The notes beneath the pieces were generated by a model. It was not told the DNA's origin. It was given only the letters and a program-made list of their open reading frames with translations, and did not search any database. Positions 7,195 to 17,919 of a stretch of DNA of 64,000 nucleotides are shown in pieces (positions within the stretch are counted from its first letter, which is position 1; every line of letters begins with the position of its first letter). The position numbers and the translations under genes are program-made. Origin of the DNA: CAUJIW01 sp963205175 (GTDB lineage Bacteria > Pseudomonadota > Alphaproteobacteria > Sphingomonadales > Sphingomonadaceae); assembly GCA_041060555.1 (NCBI GenBank), contig JBEUDS010000001.1; one strand, written 5' to 3'.

Positions 7195-9561
7195 ATGTCC
7201 CTCGATCCGGATACTGTGAGCGCCGATGCGCGCGGCATGGATGACCTTGCGTACGAGATCGGCTCGTCGCGCATTCAACGGGGACCGGAGAGGCGTATGG
7301 CGCCGGAGCTGGCGGAAGCATTGCCGCTAGGTGTTGCTGGGTTGGACACTGGACTGAGGTTGCTGTGGTGCAACGGGCTGTTTGGTCGCATTCTGGCGGC
7401 GCGCGGTGTGGCCGCCGCGCCGGGCGATGGCTACGCGAGCCTGCTTGAAGCCCTGCTCGCGACCACCGGCATGACACCGGAAGCGCGGGCCACCTGCGTC
7501 GATGCCCGGATCGCCGCCGCCTCGGCCGGCCGCGGGGATCACCACGTCATCAAGGCCAGGGGAGAATGGGCGATTGCCCTGACGACCGCGCGGGTTGGCA
7601 CCGGTGAGACGGTGCTTACCCTGACCGACCTGAGCGAACAGGAACAGCGGGACGCCCTTCTCGGCAACGCGGAAATCATGGCCCGGTCCGGGGCCTGGCA
7701 GTATGACCTGATCACCCACGCGGTCGACTTCTCCGATGGCGCGTGGACGGTTTTCGGACCCGGTTCGAAGGAGCGGATGGGGTCGATCGACCAGTGGATC
7801 GCCGCCGTGCACCCGGAAGACCGGGCGCGCATGGCCACAGCCGTCGCCGAGGGCCGCGCCAACCTCACCCCCTATGACATCGAGTACCGCGTCTATCGTA
7901 CCGACGGCACGCTGATCGACCTTGTCGCCAAGGGAATGCCGGTGCGGGATTCCCAGGGCCAGCCGCGCTGGTATCGCGGCATCTTCACCGATGTCTCGGA
8001 GATCCGTGAAACCCAGCGCGCGCTGGAGCGCAGCGAGGCACGCGGGCGGGCGATCATTGAAAACAGCCCCGATATCATCGCGCTGCTGGACGAGGCCGGG
8101 CGTATCGCCTTCGCCAGCCCGGCGGTCCGGACCATGCTCGGCTACGACGTGGCGGAGATGATCGGCATGGGCGTGGTGGACGTGGTGCATCCCGACGATA
8201 TCCCGCAGGCAACCGCGGCGCTGGGCCGGATGGTGGCCACGGCGGGACATGGCGAGCAGCTGGAACTGCGACTGCGCCACAAGGACGGGCGGTGGGTCGA
8301 CGTCGAAGTCGCCGGCCGCAATTTCCTCATCGACCCGGCGGTGCGGGGCATCCTGACCAACATCCGCGACATCTCCTACCGCAAGCAGGCCGAGGCCCGG
8401 TTGCGTCAGGCCCAGAAAATGGAGGCGGTCGGTCAGCTCACCGGGGGCATCGCCCACGACTTCAATAACCTGCTGGCGGTGGTGGCGGGCAACGTCGAGC
8501 TTCTGGCCGATCAGCTGCGCCACATCGACGCCCCGGGAGAGCTGGTCAACCGGGCCGAGCGGGCACTGCGCGCGACCGATCGCGGCGCGACCCTGACCCG
8601 CAGCCTGCTGGCGTTCGCCCGCCAGCAGACCCTGTTGCCCAGCACGCTCGACGTCAACCATCTGGTCGACGAGATGTACGAGCTGGTGCGCCGCACCTTG
8701 CCGGAGAATATCGCGCTCGGCTTCCTGCCCGCCGACGGCCTGTGGCTGAGCGACGTCGACCCGGGGCAGCTGCAGAATGCCCTGCTGAACCTGATCATCA
8801 ATGCCCGCGACGCCATGCCCGATGGCGGCGCCCTGACCATCGAGACGGCGAACGTCACCCTTGATGATGATCTCATCGGCGACACCGAGGACATGGCGCC
8901 GGGGCCTTATGTGATGCTGGCGGTCTCCGACACCGGTGTCGGCATGCCGCCGGAGGTCGCGCGTCGGGCGTTCGATCCCTTCTTCACCACCAAGGGGCTG
9001 GGCAAGGGCACCGGACTCGGGCTCTCCATGGTGTTCGGCTTTGCCCGGCAGTCCGGCGGCCATGCCCGCATCTCCAGCGAGCCCGGTGTCGGCACCCAGG
9101 TGCGCCTGTACCTGCCGCGCTCCGCCGCCGGCACGGAGGACGCGCGTCATCACGGCAGCCATGACGGCGACATGGGAGGGCATGAACGGCTGCTGGTCGT
9201 CGAGGACGATCCCGACCTGCTGGCGCTGGCCGCCGATCTGCTGCGCGCTTTCGGCTATGCCGTGCTGGAGGCCCCCAGCGGCGAGGCGGCCCTGGCGGTG
9301 CTGGCGGAGCGCGCCGACATCGATCTGCTGCTGACCGATGTGGTGCTGACCGGCGGTCTCAACGGCGCGACCCTCGCCGAGCGCGCGCGGGTGCTGCGTC
9401 CCGGCCTGCGGATCGTGTTCATGTCCGGCTATACCGAAAACGCGGTTCTCCAGGGCCGAGGCCCCGCGCACAATGTGCGCCTGATCCAGAAGCCGTTCCG
9501 CAAGGTCGAGCTGGGGGCGGCGATCCGGGCCGCGCTCGACGCCGCGCCATCCCGCGACTGA
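7195..9561 (+). CDS. Hybrid PAS sensor histidine kinase with C-terminal receiver
   Basis: Two-component hybrid kinase of up to 788 aa with no transmembrane segment, so probably cytosolic. Order: a PAS-like region (about 35-140), a second PAS (160-275, ending IFTDVSEIRE), a third PAS (280-400, NSPDIIALLDEAGRIAFASPA), then HisKA with the phospho-acceptor His in GGIAHDFNN near residue 420. Next come HATPase_c (NLIINARDAM, DTGVGM, GKGTGLGLSMV) and a receiver from about 666 (VVEDDPDL) with Asp715 in LLLTDVVL as likely phosphorylation site. The start is uncertain: ATG 7195 has no clear ribosome binding site, while ATG 7297 has GGAGAGG a few bases upstream and would remove 34 residues. No cognate regulator lies next to it and the signal is unknown. 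Confidence 0.93.
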   Translation: MSLDPDTVSADARGMDDLAYEIGSSRIQRGPERRMAPELAEALPLGVAGLDTGLRLLWCNGLFGRILAARGVAAAPGDGYASLLEALLATTGMTPEARATCVDARIAAASAGRGDHHVIKARGEWAIALTTARVGTGETVLTLTDLSEQEQRDALLGNAEIMARSGAWQYDLITHAVDFSDGAWTVFGPGSKERMGSIDQWIAAVHPEDRARMATAVAEGRANLTPYDIEYRVYRTDGTLIDLVAKGMPVRDSQGQPRWYRGIFTDVSEIRETQRALERSEARGRAIIENSPDIIALLDEAGRIAFASPAVRTMLGYDVAEMIGMGVVDVVHPDDIPQATAALGRMVATAGHGEQLELRLRHKDGRWVDVEVAGRNFLIDPAVRGILTNIRDISYRKQAEARLRQAQKMEAVGQLTGGIAHDFNNLLAVVAGNVELLADQLRHIDAPGELVNRAERALRATDRGATLTRSLLAFARQQTLLPSTLDVNHLVDEMYELVRRTLPENIALGFLPADGLWLSDVDPGQLQNALLNLIINARDAMPDGGALTIETANVTLDDDLIGDTEDMAPGPYVMLAVSDTGVGMPPEVARRAFDPFFTTKGLGKGTGLGLSMVFGFARQSGGHARISSEPGVGTQVRLYLPRSAAGTEDARHHGSHDGDMGGHERLLVVEDDPDLLALAADLLRAFGYAVLEAPSGEAALAVLAERADIDLLLTDVVLTGGLNGATLAERARVLRPGLRIVFMSGYTENAVLQGRGPAHNVRLIQKPFRKVELGAAIRAALDAAPSRD

Positions 9562-9685
9562 CGATGCCCCCCTCGTTGCCGCCGCCGCGGCCATGGACCA
9601 AAGGCGTGTGGCGAAGGCTGGACCGGTGTAGAGCCGTCAAGGGCTGCGATCCGAGGGCTGCTCGTAAACGTGGAAAGGCAAGATA

Positions 9686-10063
9686 ATGGCGTGGATTTGG
9701 ATTCAAGAGCCAGGGCAATATAGCAAGACCTACGATCCCGAGGCTGGTCTTCAGCTGTTAAGGCGAGGTGGCGGCCCGGGCTATACCGGCTATATCATCG
9801 TTCCCACCGACGACCATGCCAAGGAACTCTGCAGCTTCGGCAGCGGCAGGATCCGGCGCCCGGCGACCGCCGCCGAGCAGCGCGCACATCCGGGCGCCGA
9901 AACCCACCTGACGATGATCTTCAATGTCGGTCGGCCGATGCCCGGCTACACGCTGGCGGAGACGCACCAGATTGTCCGCGACGCGGTGATGGCCCAATGG
10001 CGGGGCGTGAACAGCCCGCTCGGACTGAGAGAATACATACTTGAAATCAAGATCAACGGATGA
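9686..10063 (+). CDS. Hypothetical protein, 125 aa
   Basis: No family recognised. The start ATG 9686 has GGAAAGG 7 bases upstream. The protein begins MAWIWIQEPGQYSKTYDP and has a Gly/Arg stretch LLRRGGGPGYTGYIIV, then an ordinary soluble sequence ending EYILEIKING. No signal peptide or membrane segment is seen. Codon use and GC resemble the neighbours. The next small gene starts 10 bases after its stop with its own GAGGGG, so the two are probably co-transcribed. An effector, immunity or enzyme role cannot be chosen from the sequence. Confidence 0.65.
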   Translation: MAWIWIQEPGQYSKTYDPEAGLQLLRRGGGPGYTGYIIVPTDDHAKELCSFGSGRIRRPATAAEQRAHPGAETHLTMIFNVGRPMPGYTLAETHQIVRDAVMAQWRGVNSPLGLREYILEIKING

Positions 10064-10073
10064 GGGGCTGACC

Positions 10074-10289
10074 ATGGCACTGACCTATGACCAGGCGGTC
10101 GCCAAGCTGGCGACCATGCCTGCTGGCCTGAGCGGGGATGATGCGATCGGCTGGCTGCGGCAGCTGGTGACGGACACCGATGTCAGCGTGCCGGACGGGC
10201 GGACGGTCGTGCTGTTCAGTGGCATGGTCGACGCTGACCATTGGTCCGCACAGCGGACAGCCGGCGCGCGCGCCACGGCAGTGGCCTGA
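10074..10289 (+). CDS. Hypothetical small protein, 71 aa
   Basis: No family recognised. ATG 10074 is chosen because GAGGGG lies 7 bases upstream; an earlier in-frame ATG at 10041 would overlap the previous gene. The product starts MALTYDQAVAKLATMPAGLSGDDAIGWLRQLV, likely helical, followed by a beta-like VSVPDGRTVVLFSGMVD and a short Ala/Arg tail. No signal peptide or membrane segment. It follows the 125-aa unknown gene by 10 bases, suggesting a two-gene unit. Confidence 0.6.
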   Translation: MALTYDQAVAKLATMPAGLSGDDAIGWLRQLVTDTDVSVPDGRTVVLFSGMVDADHWSAQRTAGARATAVA

Positions 10290-10335
10290 CGCCGGCGCAC
10301 AATGGCCGCCTGATCCACCGGAAAAAGGCGTCCCC

Positions 10336-11193
10336 ATGCTTGAACGCGGCCACATCGAATTCATCCAGTCCCAGCTGCTGCCGTGGCGGCGCATCGGCCA
10401 TGGCCTCGCCCGCCCGGACGCCGAATACAAGATGCTCAGCCGCGACCCCGCCGATGGCGCCTGTTCGATCCTGGTGCGCTATCCGGTCGGCTGGTCGCGC
10501 TTCGGACCGGAGCACATTCTGGCGGACGAGGAATTCTACATTCTCGAAGGCTCGCTGGAGATGGACGGCCATGTCTACCCGGCCGACAGCTATGCCTTCC
10601 TGCCGGCGGGCTGGACCCGCCACGCCATGCGCTCGCCGCGCGGCTGCGTGCTGATCGCCTTCTATGACCGCGAGCCGGTGCTGGTGCCGCACGCCGGTGA
10701 CGGCACCGCCGAACAGTCGCCGCGGGCGATCCCGCACCTCGATCTGCGGGCGATGCCGTGGGACATGACGCTGAACGACCCCAACCTGCGCCACCTCGGC
10801 ATCGGCCGGAAGAACCTGCGCACCGACGCCCAAACCGGCGAGCGCAGCTTCCTGTCGCTGATCCTGCCGCAGGCGGTGCCGCCGGGCGGGCAGGGGCCGC
10901 AGGAGGTCCACCCGGTGGTCGAGGAGTGCTACATGCTGGCCGGCGACATCACCGGCCCCCACGGCACCATGTACCCCGGCGGCTATTTCTGGCGCCCGGC
11001 CGGCATTCCGCACGGGCCGTTCGGCGCCCGCTGGGGCTCGGTGTCGCTGATCCGCTTCGTCGGCGGCCGCCACGTCAACGTCTGGACCGACGCCCAGGCG
11101 CCGTTCAGCTTCGATGCCCCCTATGATCCGGTGCTGCCGGAGGAGCTGCGGCCGTTCGCCGCCCACGGCTGGGTGCCGCCGGCGGCTTATTGA
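10336..11193 (+). CDS. Cupin-domain protein (bicupin)
   Basis: A 285-aa soluble protein with two cupin-like barrels. The first is around residues 50-115 (GPEHILADEEFYILEGSLEMDG, then SYAFLPAGWTRHAMRSP). The second is around 170-260 (HPVVEECYMLAGDITGPHG, then GYFWRPAGIPHGPFG). The His/Glu pattern in each barrel can bind a metal, as in DUF4437/cupin_2-type proteins, but the substrate cannot be inferred. ATG 10336 starts the cupin sequence; the frame stays open upstream to 10180 without homology-like sequence and overlaps the preceding gene. It stands alone, 46 bases after the small gene. Confidence 0.82.
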   Translation: MLERGHIEFIQSQLLPWRRIGHGLARPDAEYKMLSRDPADGACSILVRYPVGWSRFGPEHILADEEFYILEGSLEMDGHVYPADSYAFLPAGWTRHAMRSPRGCVLIAFYDREPVLVPHAGDGTAEQSPRAIPHLDLRAMPWDMTLNDPNLRHLGIGRKNLRTDAQTGERSFLSLILPQAVPPGGQGPQEVHPVVEECYMLAGDITGPHGTMYPGGYFWRPAGIPHGPFGARWGSVSLIRFVGGRHVNVWTDAQAPFSFDAPYDPVLPEELRPFAAHGWVPPAAY

Positions 11194-11346
11194 GGCCAGC
11201 CTGCCCGCCGGCCGACAAGAGGGCGCTGGCCGGTCGAGGAGGGGGCAGGCAGGGGGAGCGGCAGGCGGCAAATGGGCAGGGGGCTTGACCGCACCGGCCG
11301 TCCGCACCTATGGACATCCCACCTGCGCGCACGTCCGTCGCGCCCG

Positions 11347-11422
11347 GGGCGGTTAGCTCAGTTGGTAGAGCATCTCGTTTACACCGAGAGGGTCGGCGGT
11401 TCGAGCCCGTCACCGCCCACCA
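11347..11422 (+). tRNA. tRNA-Val (anticodon TAC)
   Basis: Cloverleaf read by eye. Acceptor GGGCGGT pairs with ACCGCCC, the D arm is GCTC/GAGC, and the anticodon stem TCTCG/CGAGA encloses TTTACAC, giving anticodon TAC. The T arm is GGCGG/CCGTC around TTCGAGC, with one G-T pair, and the encoded 3' CCA is at 11420-11422. Accessory genes start about 280 bases downstream, a typical position for integrated DNA. Confidence 0.95.
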
Positions 11423-11698
11423 TTGCCGCAAGGCGGTGTCTGATCCCGCATGGCTGCGCGCATGCCGCATGTGGCTGTATGCCATGCGGCGACATGCAGT
11501 GCGCCAGCCGTACCCTGAATTGACATTGCGTTCGCGGCATGGTTGCGTCCATCCTTGGCGCGACCGGCACGCTGCGGCAACCTCGGTGTCCGTCGCCACA
11601 GGGGCCGGCGCGAGAGCGGATGGCGGCGGGGCGACGATGACGGCATATCGAGCTGAAATAAGTATACTGTCCCCGGAAATCCAATGCCTCGGATAACG
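11423..11698. other. Gene-less stretch downstream of tRNA-Val(TAC)
   Basis: No credible gene in this 276-base stretch. It holds an 8-bp inverted repeat GCCGCATG (11464-11471) and CATGCGGC (11483-11490) with an 11-base loop, which may end the tRNA transcript although it lacks a T run. At its right end is a motif resembling transposon-associated ends (listed separately). No copy of the tRNA 3' end was found at the other side of the accessory patch. Confidence 0.5.
11655..11682. repeat. Motif resembling a RAYT/Y1-transposase-associated sequence
   Basis: The minus strand of this segment contains GGGGACAGTATACTTATTT. From memory, this string often flanks REP-associated Y1 transposase genes in proteobacteria. 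No transposase gene is visible within several kb. The match is a recollection rather than a search result. It lies 17 bases beyond the stop of the first accessory gene. Confidence 0.35.
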
Positions 11699-12265
11699 TC
11701 AGCCTACGCATGTCATTCCTACGACCAGAGGAGCGATGCCATCCTTATAGGTGCCGACGAGCCTTGGGAGGTTCGCCGCCACCACCGGCGTTTCCCGCGC
11801 TCTGCTGAACCAGTCGCTCGCGGCCTTGATCATGGCCTCGCAAAACGTGCCGGCGTCGGCGATCAGGACCCGGTCGTATTTGATGCCAGCGATCTCAGAG
11901 TCGTTGAGCACGATGTTCAGCACCGACGATCCGGAACAGAATATCGCCCGGTCAAACTGCTTCTGACGGTTGCCGAACGCGCCTTGGTGGACGACCCCGC
12001 ACCGCAAGCTCCATGCATCGTCGTCCGTCAACAGAGAGTAAACGGGGACGACGTGATCGCGGTACCACTGTTTGTAGCGCTTGCCTTGATTGCTCGTGCT
12101 CGCCTCAGGCCCGATGCTGAGATTGGCGCAGATGTCTGGAACGGCCAATGCCAGCATGATCGCTGCGTAAGGAAAGCCGGCGTCCAGCGTGCCGCGGATC
12201 TGATCGAAAATGTGTTCCACGCGCTGGATGCTACTGCGGAATGTGGTTCCGTTCCATACCGCCAT
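11699..12265 (-). CDS. Hypothetical protein, 188 aa (accessory)
   Basis: No family recognised. The N-terminal half is likely helical (SSIQRVEHIFDQIRGTLDAGFPYAAIMLALAVPDICANL). It then has WYRDHVVPVYSLLTDDDAWSLRCGVVHQG and a C-terminal FCEAMIKAASDWFSRARE. The RCGVVHQG segment next to helical repeats is reminiscent of HEPN-like or growth-control proteins, but this is not enough to assign it. It overlaps the end of the upstream minus-strand gene by 35 bases, so the two are probably translationally coupled. Base composition is lower in GC than the surroundings. Confidence 0.65.
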   Translation of the reverse strand: MAVWNGTTFRSSIQRVEHIFDQIRGTLDAGFPYAAIMLALAVPDICANLSIGPEASTSNQGKRYKQWYRDHVVPVYSLLTDDDAWSLRCGVVHQGAFGNRQKQFDRAIFCSGSSVLNIVLNDSEIAGIKYDRVLIADAGTFCEAMIKAASDWFSRARETPVVAANLPRLVGTYKDGIAPLVVGMTCVG

Positions 12266-12428
12266 CCTTGAGCCACGCGACGAGGTCGAGGAGGTTGATC
12301 TCGACGCAATCGTAGCCGCCTTGGTTTTCGGCCTTGAGAACGAACCGACCGACGTCCTCGTAGAACGCGATCTTCACGGGCAGCCCCTCGCCGTACTCCC
12401 GGACGCCATCAAGAGTAATCTCACCCAT
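12231..12428 (-). CDS. Hypothetical small protein, 65 aa (accessory)
   Basis: No family recognised. MGEITLDGVREYGEGLPVKIAFYEDVGRFVLKAENQGGYDCVEINLLDLVAWLKDGG looks like a compact mixed alpha/beta domain with several acidic residues. It starts at ATG 12428 and its 3' end overlaps the 188-aa gene by 35 bases. A small upstream gene overlapping a larger partner is the layout of many toxin-antitoxin or regulator-effector pairs, but nothing in the sequence shows such activity. It diverges from the AT-rich gene at 12467. Confidence 0.6.
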   Translation of the reverse strand: MGEITLDGVREYGEGLPVKIAFYEDVGRFVLKAENQGGYDCVEINLLDLVAWLKDGGMERNHIPQ

Positions 12429-12466
12429 GGCAGAAAGAATAAACTTAGTACGCGGCTAGGTTAATC

Positions 12467-12868
12467 GTGCGTGAAGGGGATAATTCCCTAATTTTATTGC
12501 ATTATTTTGAAACTCATTTGGAGGAGAGGTTTAAAAATGATTCATTAAATAATGATGTAAATAGAATATATGAATATTTTGAATCAAAAATATCTAGTAT
12601 TCAAAAAATATTCGAAGAGCAGGATTTGTTTGTTACTGTGTTATGGGAAAATGTTCTTGGTCATGATTTTTCGGAAGGTGGATATGTTAAAGGGGAGTAT
12701 ATACCAACGACGTATGATGAACTCGTGAAGGTGTGGGGCGTTCGGCCTCCTTGGGTTGTTGAGACAGATCAGCTCTCTTTTCAATTTAATTACCTTAAAC
12801 GCATGGAATGCTACCCGTGGAGTAATAACGCGCCTTGGCTTAGTGCTAGCGCCGCCGGTACCATATGA
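12467..12868 (+). CDS. Hypothetical protein, 133 aa, strongly AT-rich (accessory)
   Basis: No family recognised. The start is GTG 12467, the first possible start after an in-frame stop at 12446, and no clear ribosome binding site precedes it. The sequence is very rich in A and T up to about 12800 (codons such as AAT, TTT, GAA, AAA), in sharp contrast with all neighbours. The protein is acidic with an amphipathic N-terminus (LLHYFETHLEERFKND) and aromatic residues later (VWGVRPPWVV, YPWSNNAPWL). The last residues ASAAGTI fall in GC-rich sequence, so the 3' end may be a truncation or fusion point. Transfer from an AT-rich source is the best explanation. Confidence 0.6.
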   Translation: MREGDNSLILLHYFETHLEERFKNDSLNNDVNRIYEYFESKISSIQKIFEEQDLFVTVLWENVLGHDFSEGGYVKGEYIPTTYDELVKVWGVRPPWVVETDQLSFQFNYLKRMECYPWSNNAPWLSASAAGTI

Positions 12869-12898
12869 GGCTCATTAATCCGTCCCCTTGTCTCCCCC

Positions 12899-16108
<3,210 letters not shown>

Positions 16109-16116
16109 GCGCTCAT

Positions 16117-16131
16117 GTTCCAGATTTGTTC
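16117..16131 (-). promoter_or_regulatory. LexA (SOS) box of uvrA
   Basis: GTTC (16117-16120), seven bases CAGATTT, GTTC (16128-16131), i.e. GAAC-N7-GAAC on the gene strand. The box ends only 9 bases before the uvrA ATG, so LexA would cover the start region. It matches the operator before imuA in form. Confidence 0.88.
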
Positions 16132-16229
16132 GCGCCTGGCAAGGGGGCTGAAAGGCGGGTCTGATGGGGGGCTGACCGGCGGGTCGGCAGGGGTGTTGCA
16201 GTGCGGCACACATGGCGCGGCGGCGTCGC

Positions 16230-16289
16230 AGATTCAAGCGCGCGGATGAACCGCTCACGAGATTCAAGCGGGTGGATACGCCGCTCATT
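16230..16289. repeat. Imperfect 30-bp tandem repeat, two copies
   Basis: Copies at 16230-16259 and 16260-16289 share AGATTCAAGCG, GGAT and CCGCTCA in the same register, with a few substitutions. They lie in the uvrA/GST intergenic region. Function unknown; tandem operators are one possibility. Confidence 0.7.
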
Positions 16290-16434
16290 CCAGTGCCCAC
16301 GGAGGCGACCCTATCATTTCCGTGCGGGCGCGCCGCCTTGCGTGCCTCCGGCGGGGCGCTAGGGTTGGGTGCGCCAGGCTGGACACACCGGCCGGCAGAC
16401 CGGGAAGACGCAGACCCGGGGGAGGTTGCAGGCG

Positions 16435-17148
16435 ATGATCGACATCTATGGCGGGCAGACGCCCAACGTTTTCAAGCCGCTGATCGCGCTGGAGGAGATG
16501 GGCGAGGCCTACAGCCGCATCCCGGTCGACATCCTCAAGGGCGAACAGTTCGCGCCGGCCTTCCTGGCGATCAGCCCCAACAACCGGGTGCCGGCCATCG
16601 TCGACCATGATCCCCTCGATGGCGGCGGGCCGCTGCCGGTGTTCGAGTCCGGCGCCATTCTGCTCTACCTTGCCGACAAGCACCGCGCCTTCATCCCCGC
16701 CGACGCGCGCGGCCGGGCGGCGGTGGTCGAGTGGCTGATGTGGCAGATGGGCGGGCAGGGGCCGATGTGCGGCCAGGCCGGCCACTTCCGCAACTACGCG
16801 CCGGAGAAAATCCCCTACGCCATCGACCGCTACAGCAACGAGGTGCGCCGGCTCTATGGCGTGCTCGACACCCGGCTGGCCGGGCGCGAGTTCATCGCCG
16901 GCGACTATTCCATCGCCGACATGGCCTGCTGGCCGTGGATCCTGTTCCGCGATCATCATGGCGTCGCGCTGGCCGACTTTCCCAACGTCGAACGCTGGTA
17001 CGCCGCCGTCGAGGCGCGCCCGGCGGTGCGGCGGGCGCTGGCGGACTATCAGCCGATCCCGCCGATGACCTTCACCGACGCCCAGCGCGCGGTGTTGTTC
17101 GGCGGTCAGCGGCCGCAGGCGGCGGAGGCGGGCGATGAGCGGCATTGA
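16435..17148 (+). CDS. Glutathione S-transferase family protein (YfcG/Nu-like)
   Basis: A 237-aa cytosolic GST. The N-terminal thioredoxin-like domain has NVFKPLIALEEMGEAYSRIPVDI, the conserved cis-Pro segment NNRVPAIVD, and the glutathione-binding ESGAILLYLADK. The C-terminal helical domain begins around residue 100 (VVEWLMWQMGGQGPM) and has the folding motif GDYSIADMACWPW. The TPN-x-F-K motif near the start resembles Nu-class enzymes that bind glutathione or its disulfide. ATG 16435 has GGGGGAGG upstream. The 3' end overlaps the next GST-like gene by 14 bases, so the pair forms an operon. Confidence 0.92.
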   Translation: MIDIYGGQTPNVFKPLIALEEMGEAYSRIPVDILKGEQFAPAFLAISPNNRVPAIVDHDPLDGGGPLPVFESGAILLYLADKHRAFIPADARGRAAVVEWLMWQMGGQGPMCGQAGHFRNYAPEKIPYAIDRYSNEVRRLYGVLDTRLAGREFIAGDYSIADMACWPWILFRDHHGVALADFPNVERWYAAVEARPAVRRALADYQPIPPMTFTDAQRAVLFGGQRPQAAEAGDERH

Positions 17149-17899
17149 CTATCTGCCGATCGAGGCGGCGCGCGCGGCCACCGGGCTGCGGGTCGCCTTC
17201 ACCCAGGGGGTGCCCAATCCTTGGGGCTTCGGCGCCCGCGCCATCCTTGATATCAAGCGCATCCCCTATTTGGCGGTGGCGCAGGAGGCCGGCGGGGCCA
17301 ACGACGCGCTGAAGGCGTGGACCGGCCAGACCTCGGCCCCGGTCGCCATGCTCGACGACGAACGGCCGCGCGCCCTGTGGTCGGAGATCGTCGTGCTGGC
17401 GGAGCAGCTGGCGCCGGAACCGCCGCTGGTCCCGGCGGTGCCGGAGGAGCGGGCGCTGATGTTCGGCCTGTGCCATGAACTGTGCGGCGATGACGGGCTG
17501 GGCTGGAACGCCCGGACGTTGATCTTCGCCGCCAACCGCGCCGCCGGCAACGATGCCTTCGAGTCAATGTACCGCAAATATTCCTCGCCCAGCCCGGTCG
17601 AGCACGCCCGCCGGCGGGTCGCCGACATTCTCGGCCTGCTCGACCGCCAGCTGGCGGCCCAGACGGCGCGGGGGCGGGATTATCTGGTCGGCGACCGGCT
17701 GTCGGCCGCCGACCTCTACTGGGCCGGTTTCTCCAACCTGTTTGTCGCCATGGCGCCGGACCTGTGCGCCATGCCGGACTTCTACCGCGCGCTCGGCGCC
17801 ATCACCTGCGGCCACCTGTCACCGCCGGTGCCGTCGCGTCTGCTCGACCACCGCGACCGCGTGGTGCGCGACCATCTCGATACGCCGGTGGCCTTCTGA
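17135..17899 (+). CDS. GST-like protein, 254 aa
   Basis: A second, more divergent GST-fold protein, translationally coupled to the preceding GST. It shows an N-terminal thioredoxin-like region (GLRVAFTQGVPNPWGFGARAILDIKRIPYL, then TSAPVAMLDDERPRALWSEIVVLAEQL). A helical C-terminal domain follows with YLVGDRLSAADLYWAGFSNLFVAM, the GST folding motif. The usual catalytic Ser/Tyr/Cys near the first strand is not evident, and GQTSAPVAML replaces the cis-Pro loop. Activity may differ or be absent. It may act with the upstream GST on a shared substrate; this is inference. Confidence 0.82.
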   Translation: MSGIDYLPIEAARAATGLRVAFTQGVPNPWGFGARAILDIKRIPYLAVAQEAGGANDALKAWTGQTSAPVAMLDDERPRALWSEIVVLAEQLAPEPPLVPAVPEERALMFGLCHELCGDDGLGWNARTLIFAANRAAGNDAFESMYRKYSSPSPVEHARRRVADILGLLDRQLAAQTARGRDYLVGDRLSAADLYWAGFSNLFVAMAPDLCAMPDFYRALGAITCGHLSPPVPSRLLDHRDRVVRDHLDTPVAF

Positions 17900-17919
17900 A
17901 CGACGGCGCCAGGCGACGC

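Larger units (their letters stand above)
16109..16434. other. Divergent intergenic region uvrA / GST
   Basis: A 326-base region with no credible gene; the open frames in it lack family resemblance. It holds the uvrA LexA box at the left, a two-copy 30-bp tandem repeat (16230-16289), and a GGGGGAGG ribosome binding site just before the GST start. No clear sigma-70 promoter for the GST gene was seen. Confidence 0.55.

Noticed and set aside
7327..9594. Long minus-strand open frame (755 codons) opposite the sensor kinase
   Set aside because: Arg/Gln/His-rich translation with no domain; it mirrors a well-supported kinase and is a GC-bias shadow.
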